Source: Liolophura sinensis (Eukaryota > Mollusca > Polyplacophora > Chitonida > Chitonidae). Taken from it: a DNA stretch of 64,000 nucleotides. The stretch is from contig NC_088295.1 of assembly GCF_032854445.1 (NCBI RefSeq), positions 43,637,385 through 43,701,384 on the forward strand, in the 5' to 3' direction. A program made the translations under genes and the position numbers. This document shows, in pieces, positions 22,301-31,757 of the stretch (positions are counted from its first letter, which is position 1; each line of letters begins with the position of its first letter). Below the pieces are notes generated by a model. The model saw only the letters and a list, made by a program, of their open reading frames with translations, was not told the origin of the DNA and searched no databases.

Positions 22301-25045
22301 TTTGTGGGAAAGTTCATCAGTAACATGCCAAAGGTGGATGATTTACACTGGACAGTCAGGTTTCCTCCTGTCATAAAACTGACAGCCATCATTATTGAGT
22401 ATGAAATAAAGCAACAATCAAATAAATATTTTGCAGTAATGATAATTCTATTAACTATTGGGGCCCTTACTTGCTAATTGCGCTAAAGTATAGCTGCCAT
22501 TGCTGCTGGTAAGAACTCCACCACCCATCCTTGAAATAGTATTTGTTAGGCATAACCCAATCTGGGCCTGATCCTGGGAATTTTTGAACCTATCAAAAAG
22601 GTTCCAGATCCTGATTGATAAAGTTATCATATCTCTGTGTTATTTCCGTACAAGTGTTGCAAATCAAAAGGGTGCTCAAACTATTTGGCCAAATCAAGCC
22701 CTACAAACTGCCAGAGCAAAATTGGGTTGGTTGGTAGAGATCTCTTTCTTTCTTTCTTCTGGAAAATGAAAAAGATGGGGTCTTTCAAAAAATTAACATT
22801 GAAAGAGAGGTAAGAAGACAGAGTGTCAAAGCCCCAATAAAAAAAGCTTTAGAGTATGATCATTTTTGGGAGAATCAGTTGGGGTATGTCTAATGAACAT
22901 ATTATTAATTTTGGTCGTGTTGATATCCCATCCTGGAATCAAGCATGTGTTTTGCTGATTCAGCTGCAGGTTGATGTCGGGCGGTTTCATTTTCTGGGGA
23001 TATGTGGGTTAATGTGCCCTCTGCAGTATGAAGTCCCTTTAAACTAACTTTCATCAATTTCAAATTTTCCGTAAAAAAAACTACATTTATAGAGGTAGAA
23101 AAATGTCATAAAATACTCGCTTTTTTATATTTTTTTTTTGCTGAAACCTACGTGCTGTATATCATCCTAGTTTCAAAACTTTCAATCAACAGAACTCTCT
23201 GTTGAAAATATGAGCAACTAATATTTTAGATCATAATATTTCTTGATCTTAATATGTCAAATGGATTAAACTCGATATGTAACTCATGACAGCAATACTT
23301 CATCTGATACAAATGGTGATTTTCGTTGTCTTCACTTTTTTATGCCATAAACATAGGCTTTGATTTCTTAAGCTTTTTTTTTAGACAATGTCTTCAGAAG
23401 CACATGTATGACATTCTGTGTGGAGGAATAGGGGAGACAACCCTTAAGGGTATTTTCCAGAAGTCACACTGCACCAAGCAGCTCATAATTTACCATTGGG
23501 CACTCAGTCATCCATAAAGTACTTTTTATAATTGCCAACATTTTTGCTTGTATATGTTCTGTCAAAGTAAGTGTCTTCCAATGTTTTTTTCTAAATTGAT
23601 GATAGGATGTTTCTTGCAAAGCCTTGGATAAAAGTTAGCCAACCTACCTATTGCAGCTTGATGCGATGAGTTCAGAATAGAAATCATTGTGTTGCACTAA
23701 CAAATTGCAGCAAGATGAGTGGGTGGTAAATAGCAGGTGTAAATATCTTACAGCATAGCTCTATTAACATACCTGTTTGTTATCCCCATAGGCACAGTAT
23801 ATAGCCAGACTAAAGCTGTGTGTAGGTGTTAATTATTTCTAACAGTCAGACCTACGCTCCTGTTGATTTATTGCATTATTAATATTATGTAATAGTATAC
23901 ATGTTCATGGGCCGCCTATGGGGAAAACTGCTTTCATGTCAACTGATATCACCAGGAGTTTCTGGAGCGCTCGTACTTCATAGGGCTTGTAGATTTGCCA
24001 TATTTGTGTAAAGCATTTGAAGTATGTTATTATTGTGTAATCTCCTGTATTTGCAGGTTATTGTCAATCAACTTTATGTTACCAAATGACCGACGGGATA
24101 GAGAGTCCATGATTTTTAGCAGGACCACTATTGCCATTTAACAACAGATTATAGCACTGAATACCTGTACCCTAATACAGTTACCTGCAGAGTGAGGAAT
24201 TTTGTACCTAGGGTGATTATGCCAAACCATTCTTGCGAAAAGTGCATGTATTCATGTAAGCTTTGAATGCAAAGTGTGAACACAGGCAGCTTCATTGTTT
24301 TATATGCATATGTTGGCTTCAATGCCCATGTCAGATGTGCACTGGTCTGAGAAAAAATGGGCTCTACCTTTAAATGTGAAGGTTGTAGGCTCATTCAAGT
24401 AGGTTGAAAAATTATTGTGAAGGTTTGCAACTTTTTTTATCATGTCTGTAAGTAGAACGTTATCCCAGCCACGTGCTGTTAATGATTAAAATGTTTAATT
24501 CACAGGAAACCTGTTCTCCAAGACTTTCTGGCAACCGTATGAAGAATATTTAATCAACTCCAGAGCCACTGCTGAGTAAGTGTGTCAAATTAGCGGTGGT
24601 AAACTTCTGTTTCTTTGCACAAATTAACACTGGCACCTATCCAATGCTTTTGTTACCTCTGATAAATAAATCACACAAGATCAGTGAAATTCTGCAGGCG
24701 CTAAATTTTTAATCTTTGTCTAAAAATAGTGGTGCTGCAGTAGATCATGTACTGAAGTTTGGCCTATTTGCATGTTTGTAGCATTGACTGGTCAGATGGT
24801 GATACCCAAAAACTGACATCAAGTGAAGAATTCATTGTTTTAACTAACATATTGAAAGTGCGGTCTTTGTGTTGAAGTTTATTTGTACCTGTTCAGATGC
24901 TGGTTCACATGCCTTGGTTTCTTGTACTTGGTATTCCAGGTATATCAAAGAGAAGCGTAACACCGATGAACCGTTCTCAGAGTTCTGTGAACTTCGCCGT
25001 GGCTCATCGGATCAGTTGTCCTTGGAGGAGCTGTTAATGCTTCCT
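1351..25045 (+). CDS. RhoGEF (DH-domain) gene, 5' part, six coding exons
   Basis: The spliced exons 1351-1387, 5182-5284, 12854-12944, 20836-20881, 24506-24575 and 24940-25045 total 453 nt and give 151 codons with no stop; every junction is GT-AG and phase-compatible. The product begins MSIKRLLRRISA and enters a Dbl-homology domain. Residues 21-39 (SLHNLLESERVYQQNL core, from S20) match conserved region 1, whose Glu contacts switch I of Rho GTPases in the family. Residues 78-85 (LEDALRQW) and 95-108 are typical middle helices. Residues 142-151 (LSLEELLMLP) are the start of conserved region 3. A full DH domain is about 180-200 residues and is normally followed by a PH domain; both the end of DH and the PH are missing here. 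By family knowledge the protein would exchange GDP for GTP on Rho/Rac/Cdc42 at membranes or cortex. The LED-x3-W-D spacing recalls ECT2-type DH domains, but subfamily is not settled. Introns are about 3.8, 7.6, 7.9, 3.6 and 0.36 kb. Confidence 0.9.
1910..2062 (+). mobile_element. SINE family A, headless copy with target-site duplication
   Basis: A 153-bp copy of the SINE body and tail (CAGCAACCTGC..., GGTTTCCTCCCACCATAAT, ATAAGTGAAATAT, GTAAAACACCAATCA). It is flanked by a 13-bp direct repeat TACTTGTCAAATG (1897-1909 and 2063-2075). The tRNA-like head is absent, yet the duplication shows that this short form is a complete insertion. Confidence 0.9.
2716..2760. mobile_element. One end of a MITE-like element
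   Basis: The stretch ACTGTAATTCAACCTTTTTGCA followed by GGTGTTTATT closely matches the inverted right end of the element at 19358-19520. The other end is not seen; a SINE lies 10 bp away at 2771. Confidence 0.55.
2771..2956 (-). mobile_element. SINE family A, reverse copy
   Basis: On the minus strand it reads from a body start (CCTCTCTGGCCGTACGTGGGA) through GGTTTCCTCCCACC and ATAAGTGAAATATTCTTGAG to an (AAATA)n tail. The tRNA-like part is missing. It adjoins the MITE end at 2716-2760. Confidence 0.88.
5182..5284 (+). CDS. RhoGEF exon 2, DH conserved region 1
   Basis: Acceptor TTTTAG at 5176-5181 and donor GTGAGC at 5285 bound 103 nt that encode TDGRYASLHNLLESERVY followed by QQNLRTIFDTYAEPLR. 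This is the classical first helix of DH domains (LLxxExxYxxNL). The exon leaves two nucleotides (AG) that complete an Arg codon with exon 3. No alternative frame is open across the whole exon with such similarity. Confidence 0.93.
5749..5844 (-). mobile_element. SINE family A, strongly 5'-truncated reverse copy
   Basis: Only about 96 bp of the 3' part of the element is present, but a 9-bp target duplication TAGACAAAT flanks it (5740-5748 and 5845-5853). This is the shortest copy in the window with clear integration marks. Confidence 0.88.
6016..6120. repeat. 22-bp minisatellite
   Basis: Four to five units of GTGGAACTCATGCATAGTTATA with few changes. It sits 30 bp upstream of the large 40-bp satellite; both share the words GTGGAACT and GCAT(A/G). 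Confidence 0.92.
6921..7240. repeat. 160-bp higher-order repeat (4 monomers)
   Basis: A four-monomer block starting with the variant ATCAGTGGATCTGGGTACAA recurs at 6921 and 7081. A related block at 6721 is one monomer longer (200 bp to the next) and has one extra base change (CTTGGTACAG). Confidence 0.85.
7466..9792. repeat. 1146-bp tandem segmental duplication inside the satellite
   Basis: The segment 7466-8646 reappears at 8612-9792, an offset of exactly 1146 bp. All stretches compared by eye were identical, including rare variants such as GTGCAGGCGTACATAG, GGAATTGGG and the shortened unit near 8450/9596. Outside these limits the copies differ at once (A/G at 7465; ACAACTGGG against ACAACAGGG near 8647/9793). 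Inside each copy a shorter 278-bp block is also repeated (7511-7683 against 7789-7961). Confidence 0.93.
11158..11725. repeat. 64-bp composite satellite zone
   Basis: At the distal end the monomer pattern changes to a 64-bp unit: a 24-bp short monomer GATCAACGGAATTGGGTACA-ACTA joined to a full 40-bp monomer. About nine units follow each other; for example GATCAACGG at 11230 and 11294. Confidence 0.92.
11765..11925. other. Right flank of the satellite, possible transposon remnant
   Basis: On the minus strand this reads GGGGGCGTAGATCAACC, then GGGAGCAAATGG and AGAGCAACTGGGAACATGC, which recalls words in the left flank at 5370-5490 (GGGTGTAGACC, CAACTGGG, GGGAGCAACTTGC) and in the satellite monomer. 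The match is loose and was judged by eye only. Confidence 0.3.
12854..12944 (+). CDS. RhoGEF exon 3, DH middle helices
   Basis: Acceptor TTCCAG ends at 12853 and donor GTGAGT starts at 12945. The 91 nt encode KFSALSKEEHKVLFSGIEP and then ILSVSIMLCSK. The pattern (L)S-x-E-E-x-x-x-LF-x-x-I-E-x-I is usual between conserved regions 1 and 2 of DH domains. It ends exactly on a codon boundary. Confidence 0.93.
14041..14077. repeat. C-rich low-complexity tract
   Basis: CCACCCCCTCCCCCCTCCCCCCA continuing with further C runs. The minus strand has at least four G runs of 4-6 with short loops and could form a G-quadruplex. Confidence 0.8.
16169..16435 (+). mobile_element. SINE family A, full-length copy with target-site duplication
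   Basis: 267 bp bounded by the 11-bp direct repeat AGAAACTTAAC (16158-16168 and 16436-16446). The 5' head looks tRNA-derived: GGGGCCTCTGTAGCTGAGGTC with TTAGCACGCC resembles an A box, and GTGAGTTCAAGTCC a B box, as needed for RNA polymerase III. A body follows (GGGAAGGTCTCCCAGCAACC, GGTTTCCTCCCAC, ATAAGTGATATAT) and the copy ends in GTAAAACACCAATC and (AAATA)n. This is the best reference copy in the window. Confidence 0.93.
16622..16772 (+). mobile_element. SINE family A, headless copy
   Basis: Body and tail only (CTGTCAGTAACCTACAGATGG, GGTTTCCCCCCACCATTATG, ATAAGTGAAATATTCTTGA, AAAACATCAATGAAATA). It lies 200 bp downstream of the full-length copy, in the same orientation. Confidence 0.87.
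17220..17670. repeat. Diffuse ~194-bp repeat
   Basis: The words TTTATGAAACTTGGTGGAAATGATG and TTTTATTCAAATTATCAGG at 17230 and 17307 recur about 194 bp later (TTTGCTGAAACTTGGCAGGGATGATG; TTTTATTCAAATTATCAGG near 17501). A third, partial copy (CATCTTCATGAAACTTAG) lies near 17650. Its origin is unknown. Confidence 0.65.
19051..19098. repeat. 24-bp direct duplication
   Basis: CAGAATGAATGCACTATTTT-CACA occurs twice in immediate tandem without differences. Confidence 0.95.
19358..19520. mobile_element. MITE-like element with 20-21-bp terminal inverted repeats
   Basis: Left end AATTCCTCAACCTTTTTGCAT (19358-19378) and right end ATGCAAAAAGGTTGAAGAATT (19500-19520) are inverted copies with one difference. 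The 163-bp element has no open frame, so it would be non-autonomous. A related end sits at 2716-2760. The target duplication is not clear. Confidence 0.75.
20488..20572 (+). mobile_element. SINE family A, decayed fragment
   Basis: GGCGCCCAGGTTTCTTCCATCCATAATTG, then TAATATTTTTTGTAGTATAGTGTTAAAC and CAGATAAATA follow the order of the family A body and tail but with many changes. Confidence 0.5.
20836..20881 (+). CDS. RhoGEF exon 4, DH helix fragment
   Basis: A 46-nt microexon between acceptor ATTTCAG (ends 20835) and donor GTAAGT (20882) encodes LEDALRQWDPGTAGL plus one nucleotide. The leucine/acid pattern and the Trp-Asp are DH-like, and the frame joins exons 3 and 5 perfectly. Confidence 0.88.
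21402..21660 (+). mobile_element. SINE family A, near full-length diverged copy
   Basis: It begins GAGGGCCTCTGCAGCCTAGTG, has a B-box-like GTGGGTTCAAGTCC, the body (GGAAGGCCTGCCAGCAACCTG, CTCCCACCATAATGCTG, GTGAAATATTCTTGA) and ends AAAACACCAGTCAAATAAATAA. No target duplication was recognised, in keeping with greater age than the 16169 copy. Confidence 0.88.
22296..22428 (+). mobile_element. SINE family A, decayed headless copy
   Basis: GTTTGTGGGAAAGTTCATCAG, CAGGTTTCCTCCTGTCATAA and GCAACAATCAAATAAATA keep the order of body and tail words, with heavy divergence. Confidence 0.6.
24506..24575 (+). CDS. RhoGEF exon 5, DH domain
   Basis: Acceptor TTCACAG (ends 24505) and donor GTAAGT (24576) bound 70 nt coding GNLFSKTFWQPYEEYLINSR then ATA and a split Glu codon. 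The motif (I/L)GxLFxxxxxxxxxYxxY is the usual middle part of a DH domain. The next intron is only 364 bp, the shortest in the gene. Confidence 0.92.
24940..25045 (+). CDS. RhoGEF exon 6, start of DH conserved region 3
   Basis: Acceptor TATTCCAG (ends 24939) and donor GTGAGT (25046) bound 106 nt. Together with the split Glu it encodes YIKEKRNTDEPFSEFCELRR then GSSDQLSLEELLMLP. The F-xx-F-x pattern and the terminal L-x-L-x-x-L-L-x-x-P are the standard approach to the QR-x-x-x-Y core of DH conserved region 3. The exon ends in phase 0, so the next exon should open directly with a V/L-Q-R codon series. No such exon was found by eye downstream in the window. Confidence 0.92.
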
Positions 25046-25396
25046 GTGAGTATATCTGTTGTATTTTACTTCTGTTCTCTTGTCCATACACTTCTGTACT
25101 GTGTCTCCATCGTGTTGCGGCAAGGGAAACTCATTCCATTTTGAACATCGTTTTGGTTGTTTGGATTGCCTATGTCTGCACTCTAGGTGGTTTTCTTGGA
25201 AAATGTGAATAACATAGAGCCTGACAACATACAGTGATTCTGGCACTGTGGTGTTACTTTTCTTCAACCTTCTTGAAACTTGCATGATTGTGGAGAAACG
25301 GTTATTCTCTCAGGGCTAAAAAAAAAATTTGTTTGTTCTAATTAGTACAGCCTTGAAATTAGCCAACATATGTGGAAGGAACTGCCACTAGTTTTA

Positions 25397-25508
25397 ATTA
25401 TTTATTTATTTGATTGGTGTTTTACGCCAATACAATATTTTACTTATACGATGGTGGTCAGCATTAAACCACGCATAGTCCAGGGGGAACCCACGACCAT
25501 CCACCTAG
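25397..25508 (-). mobile_element. SINE family A, reverse headless fragment
   Basis: Minus strand reads GTGGATGGTCGTGGGTTCCC, CTGACCACCATCGTATAAGTA, GTAAAACACCAATCAAATAAATAA. Part of the GGTTTCCTCCCACC section is rearranged or lost. Confidence 0.8.
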
Positions 25509-26276
25509 TTTGTGTCCGGGGATGAGTCTCATTTACATGAATGTGAAAGATAACACATTACAATAACTGATGAATTCCAATCACTGACATTAATTTTCAG
25601 ATTCATTTTGCAATGCTTTTATATTGTGAATAGAGTATTGGAATTAGGAGTTGTAATATTCCGGCTATGTACTGGCAGGCATTGTACATTGGAGAGATGA
25701 ACTTAACTGGAATTATTTGCCTCTTTATTTTATGTCTCTTGAATTGGTGTATGACAGACAAGGGCTTGTGGGGGAAGCTGACTTTAAAATGATTAATGTT
25801 TCACTTCATCAGTTCTTTACTGAATAGCTCATACAGGCGATAATTGTGTGTGTTGATCAGCAGCTAGAACAATCTTATGAGAATCTGACTCCGATTGTGG
25901 GTATAATGATATGACCTCCGTGACTTGGCCATTTTATTACCGTAACTGTAACACATGTTAATAAGCATATCATGATCATCATATATTAAAGTGATATGGT
26001 CACTCAGTTATTCAATCCCTACTTAAATATCAAAATTTATAAGAATTAAACCAGCCAGTCTTTTAAAAAAATTGTGTTATATGTGAAAACAGATTAGGCA
26101 GATTTCTTGTTGATAGCACATTAACCCATATACCAAATAGCAGCAGTAATTTGGGCATTGGTCCCTTGTATTATACAGGAAGAGCAATTTCATTCTTATC
26201 AGATATGTGTAATGCATGTATATGTATATACATATGCCTCCGACTTTTGCATATATGTATATATATGAGTAATTTT

Positions 26277-26392
26277 CCGGCCGTACGTGGGAAGGCCTGC
26301 CCACAACCTGCGGATGGTCGTAGGTTTCCTTTGGGCTCTGCCAGGTTTCCTCCAACCATAATGCTGGCCGACCAAATAAGTAAATAAGTATA
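26277..26392 (+). mobile_element. SINE family A, headless copy with target-site duplication and short tail
   Basis: It begins CCGGCCGTACGTGGGAAGGC, has GGTTTCCTCCAACCATAATG, then lacks the ATAAGTGAAATAT-GTAAAACACC segment and goes directly to an AAATAAGTAAATAAG tail. A 9-bp duplication AGTAATTTT flanks it (26268-26276 and 26393-26401). Confidence 0.82.
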
Positions 26393-27474
26393 AGTAATTT
26401 TGGTTCAGAATGTTTGTACCTTGGAGTTTGTGTGGTGCTTTTGTACAGATCATGATGGTACTACAGGTATTAATCCATAATTATTCATTCAGGTTATCAG
26501 TCGTTATCTTGATGTGTTCATTGATTGTTCATTGATCTTCCATCAACCTTAAAACCAATTTACTTCAGGTTTTTAACAGTACTTGTTATGTTTACTTGTA
26601 CACACTGGAACCCTGACCAGTAGCTGCCAGTGCCCAGTTTGTCCATCCAGTCTTCCTCTATGATGTGATACACAACTATACTGCCCATATATACTCTTGC
26701 TCACTTAATATACGTACAATTGACCATTTGCTGTGGAATGTCAGACAGAATTATTGGCCTTGGCTTAATGCTGTATTGAGATGGGGCTATACATATTTTG
26801 GCATAGAGTTGCATTTGTGAATGAAAATTAGAGTAGCGTATTTGGTTGGGCCAGGCTATAGGCACGATAAAGAGATTGTTGATTCAGAATTTTTTCCAAG
26901 GGCTTGACCACTTCACCATTTTTAACTCACATACCGAATTCCAGCTGCGATTCTGGAAAGTTGCTCGGATTCTTGCCAGATTAATTAACATCAGACCAGA
27001 TTTAGGATTAGTAACCTGTTATCTTTAAATTTTCAGACAAAAACTTTTCATGTTAGGGGCTTTCCAATATCAGCCTAAATTTCTTGTAAGATTGGAATTT
27101 CCCAGTGTAATTGATACAAGAAGTAAGCTTATAGTTGATTGGTCTGAAATATCAAATATGATAACATTTTGCCCAGTGGTTTAAATGCTTACAGTCAGCA
27201 CAGTTGATCACTGTACAGTTGAAGTCGGACACAGATTAAGGCAACAGTCAAGGATAGTGGACAGTCTTTGCTATGAAAGAGAAAAAAAGCCATATTTTAC
27301 ATATACTTGCTTCATTGTGTAAACTTGGCTATGAAAGTTTGACAATTTTGAAGAAAACATGCACAATAGATGACCATAGGCATAACTTTCAACATTTAAT
27401 GTATTAAGACCGCATGTTGAATTGGTTGTAACATGAAAGTTTGACAACAAGTATTAATTATTATTTGACTACTG

Positions 27475-27714
27475 TAAACCATAAGCTCTGTATCGTTACA
27501 GAAATATAAAGTCTTGGGTGTAAATTTATAAAAAGATTGTACAGAACAAATTTTGTATAAAACAGTATCTTTCCATAAAAAGACAATTCAAAGTAAACCA
27601 TAAGCTCTGTATCATTACAGAAATATAAAGTATTAGGTGTAAATTTATAAAAAAAGATTGTACAGAACAAATTTTGTATAAAACAGTATCTTTCCATAAA
27701 AAGATGATTCGAAG
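27475..27714. repeat. 119-bp tandem duplication
   Basis: The block starting TAAACCATAAGCTCTGTATC is present at 27475 and again at 27594 with only a few substitutions and one inserted A. The two open frames on the minus strand reflect this duplication and do not look like protein genes. Confidence 0.93.
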
Positions 27715-28790
27715 AGTGCACAACTACCAGTGTTGAGCGGATAGATCCCGCATACATCATACCCTTCACTCTCCCTTCCCTTCTATTTCAGTACCCAAAT
27801 CTCCGCCTACTTTTGTCTCTTCTATTTTACTCCACCCGTTACTGTGTCTCTGCGGTTACATTGTAGCTACTAATGAATTTCTGGCCTTGAGTCGAGATCA
27901 TGCTATTCTACTATATTTAGACCATGAATTAACACCTGAAGCTGTGTGTGTCCAGTCTGTCTGTAGTCAAGTCTCACTGGTCACGCTGTATAGAGGGTCA
28001 GACAGATTTGTACTAGTGACCTTTGTATTATAAATACATCAATTAAGCATGAATGCACTTGCTTTTTTATTTTGTTAACAAAACCAGCTGTTGTTGATTT
28101 CTTGAAGAAATCATGGATGTCTTTACTGTTTTCTTGATGTATATGTAGGTTTATGTGCTTAATGGTTGGATTTTTATAGACAAATTTATCAAAGAAGAGT
28201 AACCCAACCATGTAGCAGTAATTAGTGAATGTATAATGTGCATAGAACACCTTGGCATGCTGATACATTCACTATGGCATATGCAAATTAAACCACATGT
28301 TCAAGTTCTTGATATACATTTATCCAGGTTCTTGACAAGTAGCCTAACAGTTAGATCATCATTGTATGTAGGGTACTGTTTTGTAGGTCATCTGAGAAAA
28401 AATGACACAGTAAGTCTTCTGCATAATATACGTGTTGCATATTAAGGTATTTTTTTTTTTTACCAAAAGACTAGTTCAGTTTATTACAGCTATTACAGTT
28501 TTTGTGAATTAAAAGCTATGGTTGGTCAGCTCAGCATATATTAATGTTATTTCCATGATGAAAGAAAAGAATTCAGGAAATTTATCAAACCGTTGTCGTA
28601 TTTCCATATAGATTGAAAGAATACTTAAAACAGTAATATGAATTGTCCCAGAGTGGCCTTTAGTAATAAATTATTACAAATTGCAACTCCCAATGTGGCT
28701 TTTTATAATAACTTATTCGTTTCAGGAATTGGAAAATTTCATCTCAGGATGACGAAGCCTAACCTGACATATGTCGTGAATGAGAATGAT

Positions 28791-29115
28791 GAGTGAGTGA
28801 GTGCTTGAGGTTTTACGTCGTACTCAACAATTTTCCAGTCATATGACGACGAAGGAATCCTTTCGGTGTATGTGATGTGCCTCCTTATTGCAGGGCGGAT
28901 TTCCACAGCTTTTTCATCTAGTGCTGCTTCACTGAGACGCCATACCGAGGGCAAGTAAGCCTCCCCGCCAGAGCCATTATACTGATACATGTCAACCAGT
29001 TGTTGCACTATCCCCTCCATGTTGAACCCCAAGCGATGAAGTTACAACTTCCTCTTTTAAGGTCTTAGGTGTGACTCAACCCAGGATTGATCCTGGATCT
29101 ACCGCTTCCGAAGAG
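28791..29115 (-). mobile_element. SINE family B, long reverse copy
   Basis: Minus strand reads GGAAGCGGTAGATCCAGGATC, CTTAAAAGAGGAAGTTGTAA, TGGTTGACATGTATCAGTATAA, CGTCGTCATATGACTGGAAAA, TTGTTGAGTACGACGTAAAACC and ends CACTCACTCACTC. It includes an internal section (about 100 bp with GCCCTCGGTATGGCGTCTCA) absent from the copy at 29361. A 97-codon open frame inside is not a real gene. Confidence 0.88.
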
Positions 29116-29360
29116 AATTATGATGATAACTTCCTGTAAGAATGTATTTGTTACATAATGCGTTACTACAAACTGCGCTCCAGACACAAACGCAATTTGT
29201 AATAATTATTAAAATTTCCTACTCCCATAGAGGTGTTTTGAAATAAATTATTACAAATTGCAGCTTTATATTTCTTACAAATTACATTATTACATATTGT
29301 GCAATTGAGTTATTGCCATTTGTAATAACACAATTTGTGAAAATTTTACCAATGTGCCCT

Positions 29361-29628
29361 TACCGGCCCGGATAGCACAGTTGGTAGAGCGTCCGCCTCG
29401 GGACCGGTAGATCCAGGATCAATCCTTGATCGAGTCACACATAAGACTTTAAAAGAGGAAGTTGTAACTTCCTCGCTTGGTGTTCAGCATGAAGGGGATA
29501 GTGGTTGACCCGTATCAGTATAATGGCTCGGGCCACATTACACGTACATGCACCCTAAGGATTCCTTCGTCGTCATATGACTGAAAAATTGTTGAGTACG
29601 ACGTTAAACCCCAACCACTCACTCACTC
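29361..29628 (+). mobile_element. SINE family B with tRNA-like head and target-site duplication
   Basis: The head GGCCCGGATAGCACAGTTGG-TAGAGCGTCCGCCTCGG is clearly tRNA-like (A box TAGCACAGTTGG, anticodon-arm-like section), followed by TTGATCGAGTC in B-box position. The body and ACTCACTC tail match the other two copies, but a middle section is deleted. ACCAATGTGCCC before and ACCAATGTGCTC after the element form a 12-bp target duplication with one change. Confidence 0.9.
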
Positions 29629-31650
29629 ACCAATGTGCTCATTTATAATAAGGGTGTGTGATGTTTACTGTGAGGGTGCCTGGTGGTTGTTGTGGAGGTT
29701 TTTGATGTCTTCTGTAAAACTTTATGATGGTTACTGTGCAGGAGTATGTGTTAACTGTGAAGGTTTATATTTCTGAGAATGGCTTTTCATAATACAATCT
29801 TTAAAGGAATAAGTTTTTTCAAAAACCCACTGTAGGAGTTGCAATTTGTAATAATTTATTATATAAGGTGCACTCTCAGTGTGTAACAACGCAGTTTGAA
29901 GCCACTCTGGCAGTGGCAGTTTGTAATAATTTATTTCAAAAACCCACTCTCATTGTGAGTGTAATAATGCAATTTCTAATAAATAGCAATTGGTAATAAG
30001 TTCATGCAAGGAATAAGTAATTACAAAAAAGCACTCTTGGTGTGACAGTTTGTAATAATTTATTACAAAAAGCCACTCTGAGAGTGGTGTTTTGTAATAA
30101 ATTCTGAAAAGCAAAAAGTTATTTCAAAATGTCACTCTGGGTGTTGAAATTTGTAATTTATTCCATAAACCACTCTCAGAGTGCAACAATGCAATTTGCA
30201 ATAACAGTGAAGTTGTATATAGGCACAGCTCTCAGGGGAAAGTTTTTTTTTCTTTATAGTGTAATTGAGCCCATATGCAGGCTCTGTAGTTTACTCCTAT
30301 TTTAAGGCAAGTTTAGTGCAGTTAAAAAAAAATATGCCTGTTTGAAATCCGTGTGAGTCTGTATGACTTAAGTTTCTGTATATATAAAGCTTGTTTTATT
30401 TCACTCAGATCATTATCCATGCTGTGTTTTGGGGCGTTTTATTTGTCCTGAGTTATCGCCTAATCACAGGGCTTTGTGTCGCGCAATCTTATGAGTGCCA
30501 GAAGAGTGTGGCCGGTGTAAGCAAGCAGATCTGTATCACAGTCAGTGGTGCCTTCTTTATCTCATGCATGCGCATGGACACCAAATACTAGTTAAATGTT
30601 AACCTTGAGTCTGCTTTGAACAGCCTGCTAAACCTATGTGCATTTTGAAATGAAGGTTTTGTGTGCGCGGCGAGCTGTGTGCGTGGAGGAGCCTTTGGTC
30701 TTGCCAGAGAAAGATGAAAAGGTGATAGACCATGTAAAATAAATTAACATGGCGTTGGAATTTGAGTGTGGTCTTTTGTCAAGCGTGATCCCTTCTTATA
30801 AATGGCTGGGTAGTAAAGGGCGACCTGATCAGGTAACAAAAGAGAATTGTTTACCTGTGGTCAGCTTGGGTCAGATATCATGGAGAGCTCAGCTCATCTT
30901 CATACATCATTTAATGATACCTGGGGCCATGTACTACCTCCCTGACCCAGTTTTCAGCAGAATGGAAATTGTCATATCCTCATCTAGTAATGAGCAAATT
31001 TTTTTGTAGAAGATGTGGTTTTGACTAATTTTAAGGTGGTCAAACTAGCACTGAATCTTTTAAAAGAACTAGGTGACCAGACTACATGACCTTTTACATG
31101 TCTGGTAGCTTATTTCAATGTGCTTTTGAGTATGCAGATCAATTACTTTGAAGTATAAGAAAATCTTAAATTAAGGCACGAAGGTTTGTCTCTGATGTTT
31201 GTAGGCATTATTTTGAGCAGCTTCCACAGAAACAAACTGACAGCTACATGCCAAATGAGTCAAATTAATGTGTACATGAATTTGAGTGTGATCTTTTGTA
31301 AAACCTAACCCCTTACTGATGAAGGGCAGAGTGGAAAAAAGAAGCAACCAAATCCAATTATTAAGGTGTTCGTTTTCTCAGTTCAGGTCAGTCTCCCGAT
31401 TTTTTCCTCTGAGCATTAGTCCATATATTTTCCAACCATATAACATCAGTTACCTGTCCTAGTTTGAAAGAAGTGCAAAAGAAAACTGACTGACTATGTC
31501 TTAATTTCTTTCTTCAGCTGATAGAATTTGTTGATTGTATTAAAGATGATGAATTCAAAATAGAAAGTTTCAGCTCAGTCAACAAAACTAGAAATGTAAA
31601 CAATGTCCTGGTTCTGAAAATCAGTTGTGAACTGATAGAATTAGTTGATG

Positions 31651-31757
31651 ATATCCAAGTCAGATATCCAAAATGATCAAGTCAGATATCCAAGATAATC
31701 AAGTCAGATATCCGAAATGATCAAGTCAGATATCCAAGATGATCAAGTCAGATATCC
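31651..31757. repeat. 22-bp minisatellite
   Basis: Five units of GTCAGATATCCAAAATGATC-AA with exact 22-bp spacing (31659, 31681, 31703, 31725, 31747). Confidence 0.95.

Larger units (their letters stand above)
20882..24505. other. RhoGEF intron 4
   Basis: 3.6 kb with one near-complete SINE (21402-21660) and one decayed copy (22296-22428). Elsewhere AT-rich; no exon seen. Confidence 0.7.
28620..30210. repeat. Field of dispersed palindromic AT repeats
   Basis: Variants of TTTGTAATAATTTATTACAAA linked to CACTCTGAGAGTGG or similar words occur more than ten times at irregular spacing, in both orientations, interrupted by two family B SINEs. Both words are self-complementary, so each unit can fold. 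Confidence 0.75.

Noticed and set aside
28739-29032. 97-codon minus-strand open frame
   Set aside because: It lies within the family B SINE at 28791-29115 and matches the non-coding copy at 56239-56558, so it is an artefact.
31517-31675. Possible exon after TTTCTTCAG, open for about 50 codons (LIEFVDCIKDDEF...)
   Set aside because: The acceptor is good and the phase would fit exon 6, but the translation lacks the QR-x-x-x-Y motif expected, shows no DH pattern, contains an internal repeat of LIE(F/L)VD and runs into the 22-bp minisatellite and a stop without a donor.
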